From an uncultured Erysipelotrichaceae bacterium (GTDB taxonomy: Bacteria > Bacillota_I > Bacilli_A > Acholeplasmatales > Anaeroplasmataceae): a stretch of DNA of 6,031 nucleotides. Shown piece after piece: positions 5,293-6,031 of the stretch. The notes below the pieces were generated by a model that saw only the letters and a list, made by a program, of their open reading frames with translations, was not told the origin of the DNA and searched no databases. Numbering within the stretch: the stretch's first letter is position 1; the number at the start of each line of letters is the position of its first letter. A program made the position numbers and the translations under genes. The stretch is taken from positions 1 through 6,031 of the forward strand of contig CACZRY010000071.1 in NCBI GenBank assembly GCA_902783745.1, written 5' to 3'.

Positions 5293-5420
5293 GAATTTTA
5301 GAATTAAGCTCCTTTTTAATAAAATGATTTTTGAATAGTATAGAGAAAGAAAACAAAAAGGAGTTAATATAACGTTATTTGTTGGTTCAAATGAGAAAGA
5401 TAAAAACAACCAACGTCTAT
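5269..5420 (-). ncRNA. Possible small RNA or long structured 3' region in the 5183-5531 gap
   Basis: The 349-base gap between genes holds no convincing ORF on either strand. It contains two inverted repeats: GTTGGTT/AACCAAC (5381-5387 with 5408-5414, 20-base loop) and CTCCTTTTT/AAAAAGGAG (5309-5317 with 5355-5363, 37-base loop). The terminator at 5269-5292 follows. Together they make a three-hairpin RNA of about 150 nt on the minus strand. It does not match the c-di-GMP riboswitch, T-box or 6S patterns I know. No clear promoter is visible, so it could equally be the processed 3' end of the upstream gene's transcript. The rest of the gap (5421-5531) is plain AT-rich sequence. Confidence 0.35.
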
Positions 5421-5531
5421 ATATTATCAAAAATCTAAAAAATTAAAAGTATTATTTTTTCATTTTTACTATGTAAACGTTCCCATTTTTCAATGTTTTC
5501 AAAATTCTTTCATATATCGTGAAAATCATTT

Positions 5532-6031
5532 TCATAAAAGCGTTTTTAGTTCTTCTTTTATCTCAGATAATATCATCTGTAAAAAAATATTTGGTGACTT
5601 TTTATTATAAGCATCATCTAATTTTTTATTTAAATAATCAAAATTAATTGTAATACCATAATTATAATTAGTTAAAGTTAATAAATCATCACTTTGTAAT
5701 GTTTCAAAAATACTTCTTGCGAGATTAGATGCTTCATTTGATATTCCAATAAATCTTTTTAAATTTTGAAACACAACACCAAAATCTTCTTCAAATTTAT
5801 TTACTCTGTTTGTTATTTCATCAAATGTATTTAAAAATCCAAATTGAATAAAATATTTGTTTGTATTAAATATTTTTATATTTGATATTTCTACAAGTAA
5901 GCTTGCGCAATTATAGTTTATTATATTTAATTCTTTATTATCATTAAATAACTTTTCTATATAGCTAAGCTTTTCATCTATTAAATCAAAATTAATAAAA
6001 ATACCTATTCCTAAATTTTCTATATAATATA
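5532..6031 (-). CDS. 3' part of an unidentified gene (partial, runs off right edge)
   Basis: The frame ending in TGA at 5532-5534 stays open all the way to the window end, giving at least 165 residues. A GTG at 5774 inside it could be taken as a start for an 80-aa gene, but it has no ribosome site, and the 85 codons upstream are open and read like ordinary protein. I therefore call one longer gene lacking its 5' end. The protein is rich in Asn, Ile, Phe and Lys, with no membrane segment. Two stretches about 116 residues apart resemble each other: GIFINFDLIDEKL near the start of the visible part and GITINFDYLNKKL about 50 residues before the end, suggesting an internal repeat. I do not recognise the family. 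Confidence 0.7.
   Translation of the reverse strand, partial: YYIENLGIGIFINFDLIDEKLSYIEKLFNDNKELNIINYNCASLLVEISNIKIFNTNKYFIQFGFLNTFDEITNRVNKFEEDFGVVFQNLKRFIGISNEASNLARSIFETLQSDDLLTLTNYNYGITINFDYLNKKLDDAYNKKSPNIFLQMILSEIKEELKTLL

Noticed and set aside
5183..5420. c-di-GMP riboswitch or T-box controlling the GGDEF gene
   Set aside because: I find no GEMM-type core, no T-box sequence and no matching pairings. Only generic hairpins and a terminator are present.
5391..5438. Plus-strand mini-ORF of 15 codons starting MRKIKTTN
   Set aside because: The GGAG at 5360-5363 is too far from the ATG, the frame overlaps the inverted repeat, and nothing else supports translation.
5520..5534. Palindrome TGAAAATCATTTTCA at the end of the right-hand gene as a terminator
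   Set aside because: It has a short AT-rich stem and no T-tract after it on either strand. It overlaps the stop codon and is probably chance.

Overview
The window is very AT-rich, and nearly all coding is on the minus strand. Shine-Dalgarno sites are Firmicutes-type (GGAGG, AAGGAG, AGGTGAT), intrinsic terminators are plentiful and TGA serves as a stop. This suggests a low-GC Bacillota or Mycoplasmatota-like bacterium using the standard code, possibly a host-associated Bacilli or Erysipelotrichia relative. The lineage is an inference from composition only.

Reading along the minus strand (right to left), the window opens inside an unrecognised gene whose 5' end lies off the right edge (5532-6031). 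A 349-base non-coding stretch follows, with two long-range inverted repeats and a strong terminator. Next comes a membrane-anchored GGDEF diguanylate cyclase (4136-5182) with its own terminator. A compact three-gene operon follows: a D-2-hydroxyacid dehydrogenase (3195-4070), a CpXC-type zinc-finger protein (1759-3186) and a tail-anchored J-domain protein (1167-1757). The last two are separated by one base after the stop codon, so they are probably translationally coupled and may act together, plausibly in protein quality control.

The left 1.1 kb looks like an accessory region. It has two copies of a cassette with the same promoter (about 91% identical over 81 bases, including an AT palindrome just upstream of the -35 box). 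Each copy drives a small protein (75 aa and 64-66 aa) with a 'YIN-x-EI-xx-EE' core that resembles VbhA-type antitoxins of Fic toxins. Cassette 1 is followed by a terminator and then by the first 23 codons of another gene with a strong ribosome site, running off the left edge; this is the natural place for a toxin, but its identity cannot be read. Cassette 2 has no toxin gene after it. Instead there is a possible promoter, then five stacked hairpins including two 49-base tandem repeats whose outer stem shows compensatory base changes, then a terminator. This is a candidate structured non-coding RNA of about 165 nt and is the most unusual object in the window.
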